NCBI RefSeq assembly: GCF_001761485.1
Contig: NC_090772.1
Location: 1,982,501 to 2,046,500, forward strand
Source of the DNA: Yarrowia lipolytica
Taxonomy: Eukaryota; Ascomycota; Dipodascomycetes; Dipodascales
Direction: 5' to 3'
DNA length: 64,000 bases
Part shown: piece by piece, positions 61,304 through 64,000 of the stretch
Layout of the letters: each line of letters begins with the position of its first letter
How positions within the stretch are numbered: position 1 is the first letter of the stretch
Notes under the pieces: generated by a model
Told to the model about the DNA's origin: nothing
Seen by the model: the letters and a program-made list of their open reading frames with translations, nothing else
Databases searched by the model: none
Translations under genes and position numbers: made by a program

Positions 61304-62731
61304 TTAAAAAGTGCACACTGGCAGATAAAAGTCCTCCACGACCCAGTACCGTCGCTTAATTCCATCCCAAACATGACCATCGGCTCCAGTCACGTCCTTG
61401 TTCACCTTGATCACTTGGTACTCGACATTGAGCCCATACTCCTGTAAATCGACCTCAACCACGTTCTTGTAGACATCATAACAGACCTGTCGATCGGCTC
61501 CAAGTCCGTTGAAGAAAGAGAAGACGCCGGTGGGGGCCAGCAGACCAACAACGTGGTCGAAGAAATCCACCAGATCGCTGTAGTTTTCCGAAAATGTGTC
61601 GTAGTACATTCCGTCAAAGTACACTCCCTGGCTGAGCAGCCCTGGGAGAGTATCTTGCCATCGTCCCACAAGAACAGTCACACCAGGCTTGTCCATCCAA
61701 CCGTCCTTCTCCATCTTCTCAAGAACATCAGGATGAGCTTCACAGATGTAATGCTTGGATGGCTTCTTAGACTGCAGGTAAGTGTCGATGATTCCAAGTC
61801 CAAAACCCACATTCAGGACTACAGGACCGTCAGACTCCTTATCTGCTCGCGACACCAGCAGATCCGCACTCTTTTGCATAATCTCGTCCTCCCAATCCAT
61901 CATTACTCCGTCGTTCTGAGTAGTAATCAGAGTCTTGTTGTCATCTGTGTATGTGAGTTTATCCTTGAGATAATCCATCTGAGAACCAGCTAGATCAACC
62001 TCATTCTGTGCTGCTGACTCATTGTTCTTCTCGTCCTCCTTGTCTCCAACCAGCTCGGGAACCTCTTCAACAGTCTCCCCATCAACAACCACCTCCAGAC
62101 CAGCTTCCTTGGCCTGCTTGATGGCATCGGCAATTGCCTGCTGGATGTCTCCAGTCTCCTCGCCATCACGTGACTCATCCTCTTCATCGTCGTCGACGTC
62201 CATTTCCTCGTCGTCATCGTCGCTGAGGAACTCCACGTTTTCAGACTTGTTGATTCGGCGCAGAAAGACCTCAGATCGGGTTCCTGCAGACACAATCTCG
62301 TTGTACACGCTCGCCAGAACCGAGTCTCGAGCCTCCGCCTTGCTTCTGTCCCACGCGACACATCCTGGAGTCTGTCCCTGTTCGTCTAGCAGCATCCATC
62401 CGGCTCCCCATTGGAACAGTTCCCGCATCATTTCGAGAGCCACCTCAAGCTCCTCCGCCGTGGCATCGCTGGGGAAAGATGAGCAGATGACATGCAAAGG
62501 TGTGGTTCCATCGATAGTGATATCGCCCTGGATGATCTCCTTCTTCTTGGTGGCCTCTTCCTCGTCGGTGAACAGACCCAAATCCGAGGTGGTGATGGTG
62601 GCAGGAATGTTCTTGCGCATCACTTGGCGGACTGTCTCGAGATGAGAGTCCTTTGCAATGGGCCGCTCGGTGAAGGAACATGCTTCAAACAGGCTCTTTC
62701 CCAGCTTGGTTTCTTCTTCTGTGAATGACAT
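61304..62731 (-). CDS. RMT2: protein arginine N-methyltransferase 2 (Rmt2)
   Basis: 475 residues. Rmt2 methylates the delta nitrogen of an arginine in ribosomal protein L12. The N-terminus has the ankyrin-like part (TTPLHVICSSFP, GAGWMLLDEQGQTPGCVAW). An acidic Asp/Glu linker lies at about 165-205. The C-terminal SAM domain starts with YTDDNKTLITTQNDGVMMDWE; motif I is NVGFGLGIID, then YICEAHPDVL, and the FDGMYYDTFSENYSDL loop is typical of the family. It ends with RRYWVVEDFYLPVC. S. cerevisiae Rmt2 is 412 residues; the extra length is mainly the acidic linker. Nothing is missing. Confidence 0.95.
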   Translation of the reverse strand: MSFTEEETKLGKSLFEACSFTERPIAKDSHLETVRQVMRKNIPATITTSDLGLFTDEEEATKKKEIIQGDITIDGTTPLHVICSSFPSDATAEELEVALEMMRELFQWGAGWMLLDEQGQTPGCVAWDRSKAEARDSVLASVYNEIVSAGTRSEVFLRRINKSENVEFLSDDDDEEMDVDDDEEDESRDGEETGDIQQAIADAIKQAKEAGLEVVVDGETVEEVPELVGDKEDEKNNESAAQNEVDLAGSQMDYLKDKLTYTDDNKTLITTQNDGVMMDWEDEIMQKSADLLVSRADKESDGPVVLNVGFGLGIIDTYLQSKKPSKHYICEAHPDVLEKMEKDGWMDKPGVTVLVGRWQDTLPGLLSQGVYFDGMYYDTFSENYSDLVDFFDHVVGLLAPTGVFSFFNGLGADRQVCYDVYKNVVEVDLQEYGLNVEYQVIKVNKDVTGADGHVWDGIKRRYWVVEDFYLPVCTF

Positions 62732-64000
62732 GTAGACAGTTGAAATGTAGTACTAATGGTAGATGGATTCTCTTCTCTCCCGCAGTCTCGATACCGTTGT
62801 GTCTTCTTCTTCTTCTTCTTCTTCTTCTGATATCGCTGTAACCGCCGTGTAACTGTGTCGTGGAAAACGAGACCAAAACAACAACAAAAAAGACGTAGAG
62901 TCGTATCAAATTAGACTAATGCAGCTTGTGGTGACAATTGTTGGAGTGGCGAAAACCAGGGCGGGTTGGTGCAACAACAGATCCAAGCAGCTTGATGAAA
63001 TCAACGTCCTATCACTCCGACAAACGTCTTGTCTTTAAGCTGGAAAAAAAAAAATCTACAGCAATTTTCCGACGCATGCACGAGCTTAATCATCTTTTTG
63101 CGTGCAAAAAAAGCTAGGTGTCGCTGACATACGGGCCCAAAAAAGGGTAATGTTGGTCAGATTTGGTACTTTGGCAAGCTGCAATCGAATTAGCCGCCAA
63201 ATTCCATTACCTTTTGGGTTTTCCCCGTCCGTTTTGGGCCGTTATAGACCCCCACCTGATGACGTAGATTTTTTGGACCATCCCGGAGATAAGCGGCTGA
63301 GTACATTCAGGGGGGATATCCCGATGTGGAGATGGCGGACTCGACGATTGTAGCAGATGAAACATTTTGAAATATGCCATAAATCGAGATAAATGAGATT
63401 CAATTGTTCTTCAGGGCTTCCGTATTTATGGACATTTTATCCAAATTGTGGCAGATCAACCTATGATTCCACCTGGACGCCGTCCATATCCGCGGTTATT
63501 TCGGAGAATCACGTCCAACTCGAGAAATATCCATCGCAGCCGAAAACCAGAAACTCCATTGGAATCTGACGCGCATTTCCAAGCCATTGGGCCGCCCGGT
63601 CAGTCCATTACAGCCCTGGAGCGCCCAAAAAAGTACTTCTGACACCCTCGTTTTAACTCCGAGGCGTACATAACAGAACGGGACCTCTTCCAGTTTAGCA
63701 GCAACCGCTCGACTTATGCGATACGATACGATACACAGCAGTCCGAGAAGAGGCGTCATCCATCTCCATAGTCCGGTCGGAGACTTGTGTCTGGGTCCCA
63801 AATGGCTGTAGCGCGCTCTCCATACCAAAAGTCCTCCCCCACAATGGTCTCCACCCTCCTACTCACCTCACAAAGTTCCATATCAATACGACACGCAATA
63901 AGACATCTTTTATTACCTTCCTCTTGGGGATGACGTGGTTGTCTCTTTTACTCGTACTGTACGAGTCTCGTATCGTATCGCACTGAAGGAACCTCTCGCG
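62732..64000. other. RMT2 upstream region to window end
   Basis: Contains the CTT microsatellite at 62802-62828, an A run near 63042-63052 and GATACGATAC repeats near 63718-63733. A minus-strand GTGAGT at about 63867-63872, preceded by an ATGGAACTTTGTGAG reading frame, could be a short first exon, but no acceptor was found. No gene supported. Confidence 0.5.
62802..62828. repeat. CTT/GAA trinucleotide microsatellite
   Basis: Nine uninterrupted TTC units 71-97 bases upstream of the RMT2 start (GAA on the coding strand). Confidence 0.95.

Noticed and set aside
63840-63885. Short minus-strand first exon (ATGGAACTTTGTGAG then GTGAGT)
   Set aside because: No acceptor with a branch site was found between it and RMT2, whose own start is family-consistent.

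Overview
The window is nuclear DNA of a yeast that is almost certainly Yarrowia lipolytica or a very close relative. The introns use GTGAGT donors with a TACTAAC or CTAAC branch site only a few bases before the acceptor. Arg is mostly CGA. A tRNA-Leu(CAG) reads CTG as Leu, and its gene has an intron. Genes are widely spaced and few are split. The proteins are the ascomycete housekeeping set, including dynactin p25, which Saccharomyces cerevisiae lacks.

Layout. The first 12 kb carry the tail of an unknown gene, HFI1/ADA1 of SAGA, a tRNA-Leu, a HIT zinc-finger gene, an orphan membrane-like gene and an aberrant Rab-like GTPase. From 11.8 to 20 kb lie a KRE6/SKN1 beta-glucan synthesis gene, tRNA-Val, PAN3, a second copy of the same tRNA-Leu and a PrpF-family isomerase. 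From 20 to 31.5 kb lie a possible broken membrane-protein gene, formate dehydrogenase, tRNA-Gly, a methyltransferase, a LETM1-like mitochondrial protein, a small orphan ORF, a strong hairpin and a siderophore-type MFS transporter. From 34 to 45.5 kb lie PCF11 (two exons), the mitochondrial GTP/GDP carrier GGC1 (two exons), monoglyceride lipase YJU3, an F-box-like protein and a HAD hydrolase. The right end holds ARF6 (with an intron in its 5' UTR), dynactin p25, a GPI-type cell wall protein, a Ca3427-like solute-binding-fold protein, a coiled-coil protein, an acidic orphan and RMT2.

There is no operon-like logic. The genes serve mRNA synthesis and turnover (HFI1, PCF11, PAN3, RMT2), membrane traffic and cytoskeleton (ARF6, p25, Rab-like), the cell wall (KRE6, GPI protein), mitochondria (GGC1, LETM1-like) and metabolism (FDH, YJU3, PrpF-like). 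Four gaps exceed 2.4 kb (8.2-11.8, 31.5-34.0, 45.5-48.3 and 50.4-54.0 kb). They hold simple repeats but no convincing gene. I saw no complete mobile element, CRISPR array or rRNA gene.

No clear new multi-gene system is visible. The most unusual items are the GTPase with a rewritten G3 motif and no prenylation cysteines, a 19-bp E-box-like array that runs into a start codon, a 33-bp hairpin between convergent genes, and a solute-binding-fold protein with no transporter partner. CDS coordinates include the stop codon. All family calls come from reading motifs, not from database searches.
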